DNA from: Mycolicibacterium hodleri
GTDB taxonomy: Bacteria > Actinomycetota > Actinomycetes > Mycobacteriales > Mycobacteriaceae
Direction: 5' to 3'
Length of the DNA: 64,000 nt
Assembly (NCBI RefSeq): GCF_006439015.1
Contig: NZ_RCZG01000009.1
Span: 2,348-66,347, forward strand
In this document: piece after piece, positions 36,201-44,291 of the stretch
Numbering within the stretch: position 1 is the stretch's first letter
How the letters are laid out: every line of letters begins with the position of its first letter
Program-made: the position numbers and the translations under genes
Notes under the pieces: model-generated
Database searches by the model: none
What the model was told of the DNA's origin: nothing
Seen by the model: the letters and a program-made list of their open reading frames with translations, nothing else

Positions 36201-36591
36201 GATGTACGAACACCTCGTCGAGGATCGCACCGAGAACCCGACGTTCTACAAGGACTTCCCCACGTCGGTCTCGCCGCTGACCCGACCGCATCGCAGCCTG
36301 CCCGGTGTGGCGGAGCGGTGGGACCTGGTGGCCTGGGGTGTCGAACTGGGCACCGCATACAGCGAGCTGACCGATCCCGTCGAGCAGCGCCGCAGGCTCC
36401 AGGAGCAGTCACTGCTCGCCGCGGGTGGCGATCCGGAGGCGATGGAGCTCGACGAGGACTTCCTGCAGGCGATGGAGTACGCGATGCCGCCGACCGGCGG
36501 TCTCGGCATGGGCGTCGATCGGGTGGTCATGCTGATCACCGGCCGCAGCATCCGCGAAACCCTGCCCTTTCCGCTGGCCAAGCCTCGTTAA
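33277..36591 (+). CDS. lysX: bifunctional lysylphosphatidylglycerol synthase / lysyl-tRNA synthetase
   Basis: 1104 aa, Rv1640c-like (about 1172 aa there). Residues 1-230 hold about six membrane segments; residues about 240-590 form the MprF-type transferase domain (DUF2156); from about 627 an OB fold ([20 protein letters not shown]) and a class II LysRS core follow, with [12 protein letters not shown], motif 2 [21 protein letters not shown] and motif 3 [15 protein letters not shown] near residue 1075. It charges tRNA-Lys and transfers lysine to phosphatidylglycerol, giving resistance to cationic peptides. ATG at 33277; TATCCT at 33263-33268 may be its -10. Confidence 0.96.
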   Translation: [1104 protein letters not shown]

Positions 36592-36638
36592 GGGGAAATT
36601 ACCAGCGTGTTACCAGGATCGGCGGTCACCATGTCGTC

Positions 36639-38066
36639 GTGACACTGTGGTCGGCAGCCGGAGACTTCCGGCAACAACACCTCTCGCTGATGCACGGCTG
36701 GTTGCCGTTGACGATTCAGATCGTCACCGTGGCCGTTCTCTTGGCCGCAATCGGCTGGCGGAACCGACGTTGGCGGCTGGTGTGGCTGCCGGTGGCCGCG
36801 ATCGTCGGTGTCGCCGTGGCGTCGGCGGCCTACTGGTTCATCACGTCGCAGGGCATGTCGGACGATCCAGCTCCGAAGTTGCTGTGGGTTTGGCTCGTCG
36901 TCACAGGGGGCGCCGCCGTGGTGCTCGTGGCCGGCTGGCGCCACGCCCGCTGGTGGCGTCGAGCAGCGTCGGCCGCGGGGTTACCGCTTTGCCTCCTGTG
37001 CGCAGCGCTGGCGCTGAATCTCTGGGTCGGCTACTTCCCCACCGTCCAGACCGCGTGGAACCAACTCACGGAGGGCCCCCTACCCGACCAGGCCACACAG
37101 GCGACCGTGGTCGCGATGCAGACCAAGCATCAGATCCCGGCCAAGGGCGTCGTAGTCCCGGTGAACATCGGCGCGGTCGCGTCGGGCTTCAAACACCGCG
37201 GTGAGCTGGTCTACCTCCCGCCTGCCTGGTTCGCGACGAACCCGGCGCCGCGGCTGCCGACGTTGATGATGATTGGCGGCGAGTTCAACACCCCTGGGGA
37301 CTGGCTGCGAGCGGGTAACGCGATCAAGTCAGTCGACGACTTCGCCGCAGCCAACGGCGGCAACGCCCCGGTGCTCGTCTTCGTGGACACGGGCGGCGCC
37401 TTCAACAACGACACCGAATGCGTCAACGGCTCGCGCGGTAATTCCGCGGACCACCTGACCAAGGACGTGGTGCCGTTCATGGAATCGGCCTACGGCGTCA
37501 GCGCCGACCGCGCAAACTGGGGCCTCGTCGGCTGGTCGATGGGAGGTACCTGCGCGGTGGACCTGGCGACGATGCATCCGGACATGTTCAGCACCTTCGA
37601 GGACATCGCCGGCGACCTGGCGCCCAACTCCGGAACCAAGCAGCAGACCATCGACCGGTTGTTCGGCGGCAACGCCGCGGCCTACTCGGCCTTCGACCCG
37701 ACCAGCGTCATCACCAAGCACGGCCCCTACAGGGGCATATCCGGATGGTTCGACATCAACGGATCCGGTCCGACGAGCGGTCCGACTGTCGTCAATGCGG
37801 TCAACGACAACGGCACCGGACTCGGCGGCAAGGAGGCCGCGACGCACGTCAGCGATCAAGCGGCCGCAGCGAATTCACTGTGCGCCCTCGGTGCCGCCAA
37901 CGGCATCAGGTGCGCGGTGGTGATGCAGCCGGGTAGGCACGACTGGCCGTTCGCCGACCACGCCTTCGCCGCGGCACTGCCGTGGCTGGCTGGCCAAGTC
38001 CACACACCGGGCATTCCTGTGCTGGCATTGCCCGGCGCGGCGCCGATGCTGACGCACATTCAGTAG
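36639..38066 (+). CDS. membrane-anchored alpha/beta hydrolase (esterase family)
   Basis: 475 aa, Rv1639c-like. Residues about 15-130 contain four hydrophobic segments; the remainder is an extracytoplasmic esterase domain related to the antigen 85/esterase D family. The nucleophile elbow is GWSMGG, the segment LPTLMMIGGEFNTPGDW precedes it, and the terminal histidine is in PGRHDWPFADHAF. Substrate unknown; a cell-envelope ester is likely by family and topology. I chose GTG at 36639 because the N-terminus then aligns in length with the M. tuberculosis protein. It follows lysX by 47 bp and is probably co-transcribed. Confidence 0.88.
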   Translation: MTLWSAAGDFRQQHLSLMHGWLPLTIQIVTVAVLLAAIGWRNRRWRLVWLPVAAIVGVAVASAAYWFITSQGMSDDPAPKLLWVWLVVTGGAAVVLVAGWRHARWWRRAASAAGLPLCLLCAALALNLWVGYFPTVQTAWNQLTEGPLPDQATQATVVAMQTKHQIPAKGVVVPVNIGAVASGFKHRGELVYLPPAWFATNPAPRLPTLMMIGGEFNTPGDWLRAGNAIKSVDDFAAANGGNAPVLVFVDTGGAFNNDTECVNGSRGNSADHLTKDVVPFMESAYGVSADRANWGLVGWSMGGTCAVDLATMHPDMFSTFEDIAGDLAPNSGTKQQTIDRLFGGNAAAYSAFDPTSVITKHGPYRGISGWFDINGSGPTSGPTVVNAVNDNGTGLGGKEAATHVSDQAAAANSLCALGAANGIRCAVVMQPGRHDWPFADHAFAAALPWLAGQVHTPGIPVLALPGAAPMLTHIQ

Positions 38067-38074
38067 GCGGACGT

Positions 38075-39169
38075 TCAATAGTCGGCCTCGGTCGCGACGA
38101 GCTCCGCGAAAAACGCGTCCGGACCGGGTTCGGCGAGCCGTGCCCTCGCGAATGCGCGAATGCGCTGTCGGAGCTCTGCGGCCTCAGCGGAGTCGCCGGG
38201 GTCGGAGCGGTGGGGGCCGATCGCCACGCTGGTCGTTGACCAGTCGTGGCCCCATGCCTGGTTCTCGGTCAACTCGCGGCCGTCCTCAAACAGCATCGAC
38301 AAGGCAGCGGTCCCACGAGTGTCGAGAACGCCCGTGGCGCTCACTGAGCCGGAGCGAAGTCGCACCTCGATCCCACGGGCGGGCGCCTGGCCGGTCAGCG
38401 CAACGCGAAGCATGGCGAAGACCGACGAGTCGGCGCCCTCCACCGACCAGTCGATCGTGCGATCTGCAGCGTCGAACAGCCCGTGCGGCACGGTGACCCA
38501 GTCGACCGACCCGACGCCGCGGGCGATCGCAGACCGCGAGCGCTCACCCTCCGGGCCCGCTACCAACGCGAAGTCCTCGCGGCGCCCGGAGACAGGGCCC
38601 GCGAGTAATTCGGACGGTTCGGCCGACCAGGCACCGAGATCGTCGGCCAGCTCGGCGCAGGCCGCCGCCATCTCGGCGACGCGAGGGTCGGCCCCCAACT
38701 CGAACGCTCGCAGCGCCGACTGGTGCGGCGCGAGCAGTCCCTCGACATCGGCGTCCAACGTGTCCTCGGAGAGGAATTCCTGTGCCGCGCTCACGAGAAT
38801 CGCCAGCTCGCCGTCAAGCAGCGCGCGGTCCAATGGGACTATGCCGTCCCGTCTGCTCTCCGGCCACCACCGGCGAAGCCAGTGCCCGATGGCGATGCGC
38901 CGCAACGGCTCCAGCGCCTCGGGCACCAGGTCGACGTCGACCGGTTCGACTCCCGACGCGATCGCGGCGTGACCCGCCGGCCCCACGACGCGCCACAGCC
39001 ATTCGGCGGCCGCGCGATCGGTGATCGTCATTCTGGTGGCCGCCACGCCGTCGCGATCGTCGACCGTCCACTCCAGCACCGCACCACTGACTTCGAGCAC
39101 TGCCACCGCGGGCACCACGGCGACGGCAGGCCCCACGACCCACAGACCCGCGTCTGCCACAAACCTCAC
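38075..39169 (-). CDS. uncharacterised protein A of the CHAT-linked locus
   Basis: 364 aa, not recognised. The first 60 residues look beta-rich (RFVADAGLWVVGPAVAVVPAVAVLEVSGAVLEWTVDD in part), the middle is helical and acidic (ELAILVSAAQEFLSEDTLDADVEGLL), and the end has the helix RQRIRAFARARLAEPGPDAFFAEL. There is no signal peptide and no membrane segment. The GTG at 39169 overlaps the stop of the upstream gene (GTGA), so the two are translationally coupled. It is convergent with the esterase. The pairing suggests a two-protein complex, but function is unknown. Confidence 0.82.
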   Translation of the reverse strand: MRFVADAGLWVVGPAVAVVPAVAVLEVSGAVLEWTVDDRDGVAATRMTITDRAAAEWLWRVVGPAGHAAIASGVEPVDVDLVPEALEPLRRIAIGHWLRRWWPESRRDGIVPLDRALLDGELAILVSAAQEFLSEDTLDADVEGLLAPHQSALRAFELGADPRVAEMAAACAELADDLGAWSAEPSELLAGPVSGRREDFALVAGPEGERSRSAIARGVGSVDWVTVPHGLFDAADRTIDWSVEGADSSVFAMLRVALTGQAPARGIEVRLRSGSVSATGVLDTRGTAALSMLFEDGRELTENQAWGHDWSTTSVAIGPHRSDPGDSAEAAELRQRIRAFARARLAEPGPDAFFAELVATEADY

Positions 39170-40515
39170 CGGGCGACCTCGTACTCCTGAAGTTCCAACA
39201 TCGACTTGATGCGTTGGCGATGGTCCAAACTGACCGAGCGTGCGACCCCTTCGAGCAAGGACCGCAGGTCGTCGACGTCGCCACAGGGTTCCTGCCACAC
39301 GTCGCGGCCATGCAGACGGGCCCACAGCCTCTTGAGATACGGCCGCACGAAGTCCGATAGATCGTCGATCACCTGGCGTTGGCGCGGATGAATCGGTCCG
39401 CCCTCGACGAGGTAGCGCCGCGCGTGCAGGACATAGGCCTCCTTGCGCAACCTCGCCTGAATGCCAACTGCCAACGCGTAGCGGGTCGGGCTGGCGTCGA
39501 TCAACGGGTTGAGGTCGACCGCGACCTCGATGCCCGCGATCAGCGTCGCCTGCTTGTCCTCGCCGAGCAGCCCCCAGGGAGCGCACGCCCTATCGACCTC
39601 CTCGGCGCAGAGCAGCGGAATGTCGGGAAGTTCGTCGCGGTCCAACGCGCGGCGCAACGTCCCCCTCACCCGATCCACCACGCTGCGATTGAGCGGAGGT
39701 TCCCCCTCCGAAGTCCGCATCACCGGCGGCGGTGGTTGTGGGGACACCGAACTCAACCCGATGTCGACGATCGACCATGGTAGTTCGACGCCGTCGACGC
39801 GGGCCCTCGCACCGAAGTTGTAGGGCGTGGCGTCGGCGATCAGCGCCGACCACACGCGTTGCCTTGCTACCCCGGCGTTGTGGCCGCCGGCGTCGCCCAG
39901 CACTGTCGTGAGGCCGGCCAGGAACGGCCCTGCGATGGCGTTCCCCGCTCGAACGTCGCGCCAGCTGTGCTCAAGCTGGCTGGACAGTTGCGCCATGACC
40001 CGCGCGCCGTCCAGGTAACGGTTGAGCACCTCGATACCGGTCCGGTCGCGGTCCTCGTGCACTCCGCGTAATACCGACTCGGCGGTCGCGCGACCGTCCG
40101 TGGCTGGTGCGCCGCCGGTGACCGCAAGCTCGAAACACACGGGGAAGTAGAGCTCCTGGGAATTGCCCGAAGTGATGTGCAACCTGCGGCGCTCGCGCTT
40201 CAATACTGCGAACCATGCTGCAGTAGAGCGCAATTGAGCTGCATGCTGAAGAATCAGGTTCTGCATCGCCGTTGCCGTCTCCGGTGTGACGACGGCTGCC
40301 GAGTACTGCGGGTTGGCGCGAAGGCGAAGTACCAGCGGGTCGAGGATCCGCTTTACGGTGCGTCGCAGCGGAGCGCCATCGACGGCACTCAGGACCTCCA
40401 CCCCTGGCCCGATCCCACGCCACGCCTCGTCGATCACGGCGCGCCGTGGTAGCACGACACCCTGTCGCGTAGCAGGGGTGCCGACGTCGGTCACCAGGCG
40501 AGGCGCCGTGGTCAT
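39166..40515 (-). CDS. uncharacterised protein B of the CHAT-linked locus
   Basis: 449 aa, not recognised. It is largely helical and cytoplasmic in character: RRTVKRILDPLVLRLRANPQYSAAV and TATAMQNLILQHAAQLRSTAAWFAVLKRERRRL near the N-terminus, a central region with LSSQLEHSWRDVRAGNAIAGPFLAGLTTVLG, and a C-terminal basic helical part (LKRLWARLHGRDVW). No nucleotide-binding or catalytic motif is visible. The ATG at 40515 lies 6 nt after TATTCT, indicating a leaderless transcript. It is the first gene of a two-gene unit with protein A and is divergent from the small membrane protein. Confidence 0.85.
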   Translation of the reverse strand: MTTAPRLVTDVGTPATRQGVVLPRRAVIDEAWRGIGPGVEVLSAVDGAPLRRTVKRILDPLVLRLRANPQYSAAVVTPETATAMQNLILQHAAQLRSTAAWFAVLKRERRRLHITSGNSQELYFPVCFELAVTGGAPATDGRATAESVLRGVHEDRDRTGIEVLNRYLDGARVMAQLSSQLEHSWRDVRAGNAIAGPFLAGLTTVLGDAGGHNAGVARQRVWSALIADATPYNFGARARVDGVELPWSIVDIGLSSVSPQPPPPVMRTSEGEPPLNRSVVDRVRGTLRRALDRDELPDIPLLCAEEVDRACAPWGLLGEDKQATLIAGIEVAVDLNPLIDASPTRYALAVGIQARLRKEAYVLHARRYLVEGGPIHPRQRQVIDDLSDFVRPYLKRLWARLHGRDVWQEPCGDVDDLRSLLEGVARSVSLDHRQRIKSMLELQEYEVAR

Positions 40516-40521
40516 CCGCCC

Positions 40522-40527
40522 AGAATA
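40522..40527 (-). promoter_or_regulatory. -10 box upstream of protein B, leaderless
   Basis: Minus-strand TATTCT (40522-40527), then GGGCGG, then ATG: the 6-nt spacing expected for a leaderless mRNA. The -35 region (around 40545) is weak. Confidence 0.55.
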
Positions 40528-40598
40528 GGTGGTTCCTCGACGAACGCCGCACTGGAAAGTTGGGTTTGGTAGCAGTTGCACAGCCGGACCCTGATGCC

Positions 40599-41243
40599 AT
40601 GTCCAACGTCCTGATGAATGCCATCGTGTTTCTGTTCTCTGCCGCGATCGGAGCCATCATGTGCGCTCAACTGTCGCGCGCCACCCGCGCACCGTCCGAA
40701 CTTCTGCCTGCCAGATCACCGAGCGGCGTGGGCATCGGCACCGTTCGCGCAGTCGACGGGCTCATCACCGTCGACGTGGAGTGCATGTCGGGCCAGCGCT
40801 TCGTCGGCCGACTGCGTCAGCACGCCGACGATGCATCGCTAGGCGAGTTGCAGCCCGGCGTCCTGCTGTTGGTCACCTTCGATCCATGGGAACGCGAACA
40901 GCTTTCGCTTGCCGACGACATGGCTGCGGTGCGTGCGGCCTTCGATCAGATGCTCGTGTGCAAGGGCCTGGTATCCCCTGCCCAGGTGGAACTGTTCAGG
41001 AATGGCACCAAGGCCCGTGGTGTCGTGACCGCGATGAGCCCGACGGGAGCCGCCCGCGAGGACTATCGAGAGATCGAAATCGACCTCATGGTGCGCAGAC
41101 CGGCCGGCGGGCAGTTTCCCGCCCACGAGACCGCGCTGATACCGGAGTCGGCCCTGGCCAAGGTTGCGCCGGGTTCCGTGGTCGACGCCTACTACCGAAG
41201 CGGGGACGAATCCTCGGTCGCCATCTCCGTACCGCCCGGTTGA
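40599..41243 (+). CDS. small membrane-anchored protein of the CHAT-linked locus
   Basis: 214 aa. A single N-terminal hydrophobic segment (NVLMNAIVFLFSAAIGAIMCA, residues 3-23) anchors a soluble part. The body has two apparently repeated beta-rich units, each starting with a Gly/Val strand pattern (GVGIGTVRAVDGLITVDVE and KARGVVTAMSPTG...YREIEIDLMV), like small OB- or SH3-like folds; this is an impression from pattern only. ATG at 40599; an upstream in-frame start at 40560 is less likely. It is divergent from protein B with 83 bp between, and convergent with the CHAT gene (4 bp apart). Confidence 0.78.
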   Translation: MSNVLMNAIVFLFSAAIGAIMCAQLSRATRAPSELLPARSPSGVGIGTVRAVDGLITVDVECMSGQRFVGRLRQHADDASLGELQPGVLLLVTFDPWEREQLSLADDMAAVRAAFDQMLVCKGLVSPAQVELFRNGTKARGVVTAMSPTGAAREDYREIEIDLMVRRPAGGQFPAHETALIPESALAKVAPGSVVDAYYRSGDESSVAISVPPG

Positions 41244-41247
41244 CTGA

Positions 41248-42459
41248 TCAGCGTGCACCGTCGACCGCAAACGTGACCAGTGCGGCCCAGTACAGAGGAT
41301 GCGCAGTCACGTCGCCGGAACGCCACTGCCTCATACGATCCCGCTGCCATCGGTTCACCGCGCAGCCGCCTTCGTCATCGTCGTGCGCATCGTCCACCGC
41401 GACGACGAGATCGGCCATGGGATCGGCCGTGCCACCGGTGAACTGCCGGTACCCAGCCGTCGTCGGCAAGGACCATAGCGTCGCAGTGACCAACTGCGCA
41501 CCGCACAACACCATCGCGGCGACCAACCCCGTCGCCTCGTCAAACCGGTAGTCACCGCCGGACGCGCAGGCGACGAGCGCTACCCGCGGCGGCATCGGCA
41601 TTCGGCGCGTCATGATGGCCGCCGCTGTGAGCGGAGCGTCCTCCGCCAAATGCAAGGCCGCCTGGTCCGCGCGGCCCGACCTGTCCTCGGCAGCGCTGGC
41701 GTGACCGACGTAGAGGAGCCGACCGGGCTCCTCCACCAACATTCTGGTGAGCCAATCCCTGTCGGCGTCCGTGCGGCGAAACAGCTCGGTCGCCGCAGAA
41801 ACCTTGGGCAGTACGTGCCGTGACGAGACGCCACCGGCGAAGTGCCGAGCCAAGCGTGTGTCCGCCGACGGTCGGCCGAGTACCGAGCCCAGCGTCGAGT
41901 CAGCGCGTTGCCCTGGCACCCGCGGGTCGAGGACTAGCAGCGGAGGGTGGCCTCGACGATCGGCCCATGCCGTACGCGGACGCGGCGAGTTGACGATGTT
42001 CGGTGGAATGGCCATCAACACGTCGACAAGCTCCATCAGCCGGTGAGAATCCGCCTCAGAATCAGGCAGCGCGAGCAGCCCCCACGGCACCCGCCCCAAT
42101 CTCGCACTCGGCGAGACGAAGAGCACCGCCCGTGGGGTGGACGCGTAGTCCACCAGCAGGCGCCATGCCGGCTCCAACAGCAGCACGGTCCCGAGTCGCC
42201 GAGCGAGTGCCAGCTCGGTTTCCCGGGTGGCGAACGGCCCGGTCACGAGCGCCCTGTCCACCGCATCGGCCACGGACTCCCCCGCCGACGGCTCTGGAAG
42301 CGCCCGAGCCAGGTCGTCGAGCGCCTCTCGGACGTGCACGGCCTGAACCACCCAGGTGACCGTCCGGGACGGATCCCCGACTACCCGCAGACTTGCGTAA
42401 GTGGCCACCCCGACGTCTGCAAATCTCAGAATGAGAGTGCTCAGAACGCAGTCTCCCAT
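41248..42459 (-). CDS. CHAT domain (caspase-like) protease
   Basis: 403 aa. The C-terminal half is a CHAT (caspase HetF-associated with TPR) peptidase: the histidine motif RLLYVGHASA (His253), the cysteine motif PRVALVACASGG (Cys298) about 45 residues later, and the diagnostic continuation EATGLVAAMVLCGAQLVTATLWSLPT. The dyad is intact, so proteolytic activity is plausible. The N-terminal 170 residues are family-specific, with FVSPSARLGRVPWGLLALPDS before the catalytic part. The start is uncertain: ATG at 42459 (or 42468) overlaps the TPR gene's end by about 19 bp. It is coupled to the TPR gene; in related systems such repeats sense or restrain the protease. Confidence 0.88.
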   Translation of the reverse strand: MGDCVLSTLILRFADVGVATYASLRVVGDPSRTVTWVVQAVHVREALDDLARALPEPSAGESVADAVDRALVTGPFATRETELALARRLGTVLLLEPAWRLLVDYASTPRAVLFVSPSARLGRVPWGLLALPDSEADSHRLMELVDVLMAIPPNIVNSPRPRTAWADRRGHPPLLVLDPRVPGQRADSTLGSVLGRPSADTRLARHFAGGVSSRHVLPKVSAATELFRRTDADRDWLTRMLVEEPGRLLYVGHASAAEDRSGRADQAALHLAEDAPLTAAAIMTRRMPMPPRVALVACASGGDYRFDEATGLVAAMVLCGAQLVTATLWSLPTTAGYRQFTGGTADPMADLVVAVDDAHDDDEGGCAVNRWQRDRMRQWRSGDVTAHPLYWAALVTFAVDGAR

Positions 42460-44180
42460 GTCTCCCATACCGATTCGGCGGCCGTGACGCATTGGCCGTA
42501 TCGCTCGAGCGCCAAGGCGCGGTAGTGATCGAGCACCGGGCCAGTGGTCGGGTCCATGCGCAGGGGCGGCAGGGGGCCCAACCGCGTCAGCCCGGTGTCG
42601 TCGGCGATCGGCGGTCCCGCGGCGATCAAGGCAAGCTCGTCGACGTCGGTGATCGGAGCCGCCGCGGTGGACACGCTCGACCACGCCGCCGCAGTGGCGT
42701 CCGCCTGCTCCGACTTGAAAGTTCCTCGTGCACTGTGGTATTCGATTAACTGGCTGACGAGATCGGAGTTCTCCCAGTCCGAGGCGACGGCGAAGGCTCC
42801 GGCCAGCAGCGGCGCCGACACACACGCCGCCCACTGCGCCCGCGCCTCGGCGTCGGCCACTGAGTACCGCACCGAATCGACGGCCAGGGACGCGGGCACC
42901 TTCAGTTCCGCGGCGCGTTTCAGCTTCTCCATCGCCGCGCGATGTTGCTCAGTGCCCAGCTGCGCCCTGATCGCACCGGACCCCGCCTGGTATCTGGCCT
43001 CGGCAGCCTCCCAGTCCTCGTCCGGCTCGCCCGCACCGTCGAAGCCGAGGTCCGCCAGAGCCTCGGCCCGCCATACGTTGCCGAGGTGATCGTCGAGCCT
43101 GGCATAGGCCAGCCAGCTGCTGCGAGGAGAGGAGTCCAGACACGCGCGGGCCTGCGTCACCATGTCGACTGCCTCGGCGTACCGGCCACGGAAGATGGCG
43201 ATCCAGCTGCGCTGCAATAGAATGCGGTGGATGTGGAACGGCTTGCCGAGCTCGCGCCAGTGCCGTTCGGCATTCTCCCAGCATTCGTCGGCGACCTTGA
43301 GTCCGCCCGCCGACATTCGAGTCAGGCCGAAGAATAGCCAACATCTGGAGACGTCGTTGGCGCGGGCATAGCGGGCGATCACCGGATAGGCCTCATACAT
43401 GCGCGCTTCGGTGCCAACGCGGTCACCGGCAGACCAGCTGGCGGCACCGCGCTCCAATTGCGCTCGCGCCGTGGCCAATTCCCAGCCGCGCGCCTCAGCG
43501 CGGGCCTCAACCCGCCGCAACCAGGGTGCGGCCTGCTCGAGACGACCGGTCTCGATGCAGAACCTCGCGTACCCGATGCCGCCGAGCACCCGCAGATTGT
43601 CGGCCGATTCACCGCTCTCCGAGGACGCCAGGATGTGCTGGACCACGCTGTCCCACAGGGCTACCGAACGCACGTGCAGGTCGTCGTCGCACAGGGCTTC
43701 GGCGCAGACGATTCGCGCGTAGGTCAGCAGGTAGGTGTGTTCTTCGGCGAGGTCGGCGAACTCAACGTCGTCGTCGTCGAGCGCGCTGAGCGCAACCGCC
43801 GCGCCCTCGTGATCACCCATGGCCGCCGCCAGCCCCGTCTCGAGGAAGCCGGCCCGGCGCCCGTACCTGCGGATCACATGACGCATTTCGACCGGCGTCA
43901 TGGTTGACTTGCCGACCACGTCCGGCGTCGCACCGCCCGCGAGGATCGACGCGTAAGTGGTGAGGCACTCCCTGATGCGACGAGCGCCCTCGCGCACTCC
44001 GTCGTACGCCGTCCTGACGAGGTAGAGCTCACCGAGCTGCGCCAGCGCCTCGAGCATCCAGTCGTCCCGATTGGCCGCCTCGATCTGCGGCATGAAGGAC
44101 AGCAGCAGTTCCTTGGCCGTCGTCTCCTCGGAGGCCAGGGCCAAGTGCCGGGCCCGCTCCAACCCCCCGGGAATCGACAC
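42441..44180 (-). CDS. TPR-type helical repeat protein partnered with CHAT protease
   Basis: 579 aa made of helical repeats of TPR character: for example EALAQLGELYLVRTAYDGVREGARRI, DNLRVLGGIGYARFCIETGRLEQAAPWLRRVEARAEARG, RCWLFFGLTRMSAGGLKVADECWENAERHWRELG and WIAIFRGRYAEAVDMVTQARACLDS, each split here from longer runs. No signal peptide or enzyme motif. The GTG at 44180 is 6 nt after TATGAT, so it has its own leaderless promoter, separated from the upstream lipoprotein gene by a hairpin terminator. It probably acts as sensor or adaptor for the overlapping CHAT protease. Confidence 0.87.
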   Translation of the reverse strand: MSIPGGLERARHLALASEETTAKELLLSFMPQIEAANRDDWMLEALAQLGELYLVRTAYDGVREGARRIRECLTTYASILAGGATPDVVGKSTMTPVEMRHVIRRYGRRAGFLETGLAAAMGDHEGAAVALSALDDDDVEFADLAEEHTYLLTYARIVCAEALCDDDLHVRSVALWDSVVQHILASSESGESADNLRVLGGIGYARFCIETGRLEQAAPWLRRVEARAEARGWELATARAQLERGAASWSAGDRVGTEARMYEAYPVIARYARANDVSRCWLFFGLTRMSAGGLKVADECWENAERHWRELGKPFHIHRILLQRSWIAIFRGRYAEAVDMVTQARACLDSSPRSSWLAYARLDDHLGNVWRAEALADLGFDGAGEPDEDWEAAEARYQAGSGAIRAQLGTEQHRAAMEKLKRAAELKVPASLAVDSVRYSVADAEARAQWAACVSAPLLAGAFAVASDWENSDLVSQLIEYHSARGTFKSEQADATAAAWSSVSTAAAPITDVDELALIAAGPPIADDTGLTRLGPLPPLRMDPTTGPVLDHYRALALERYGQCVTAAESVWETWETAF

Positions 44181-44186
44181 GGCTGA

Positions 44187-44192
44187 ATCATA
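44187..44192 (-). promoter_or_regulatory. -10 box upstream of the TPR gene, leaderless
   Basis: Minus-strand TATGAT (44187-44192) followed by TCAGCC and GTG at 44180. It places an independent promoter at the head of the TPR-CHAT pair. Confidence 0.6.
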
Positions 44193-44235
44193 AGTCGCGA
44201 CGGACGCGAGGTCTGGAAGTCGGAAATGGCGAAGC

Positions 44236-44260
44236 GGCGGACGTGCCGTGCACGTCCGCC
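44236..44260 (-). terminator. hairpin terminator after the lipoprotein gene
   Basis: GGCGGACGTGC (44236-44246) and GCACGTCCGCC (44250-44260) form a perfect 11-bp stem with a 3-nt loop, about 30 nt after the lipoprotein stop. There is no clear U-run, as is common for mycobacterial terminators. It isolates the lipoprotein gene from the TPR-CHAT unit downstream. Confidence 0.75.
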
Positions 44261-44291
44261 ACTCCGCTCGGCCTAACCGCGGGGTGACCTG

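Noticed and set aside
38075..44180. TPR-CHAT locus as part of a type III-E CRISPR (Craspase-like) system
   Set aside because: No repeat-spacer array and no cas gene in the window, so a CRISPR link is not supported.
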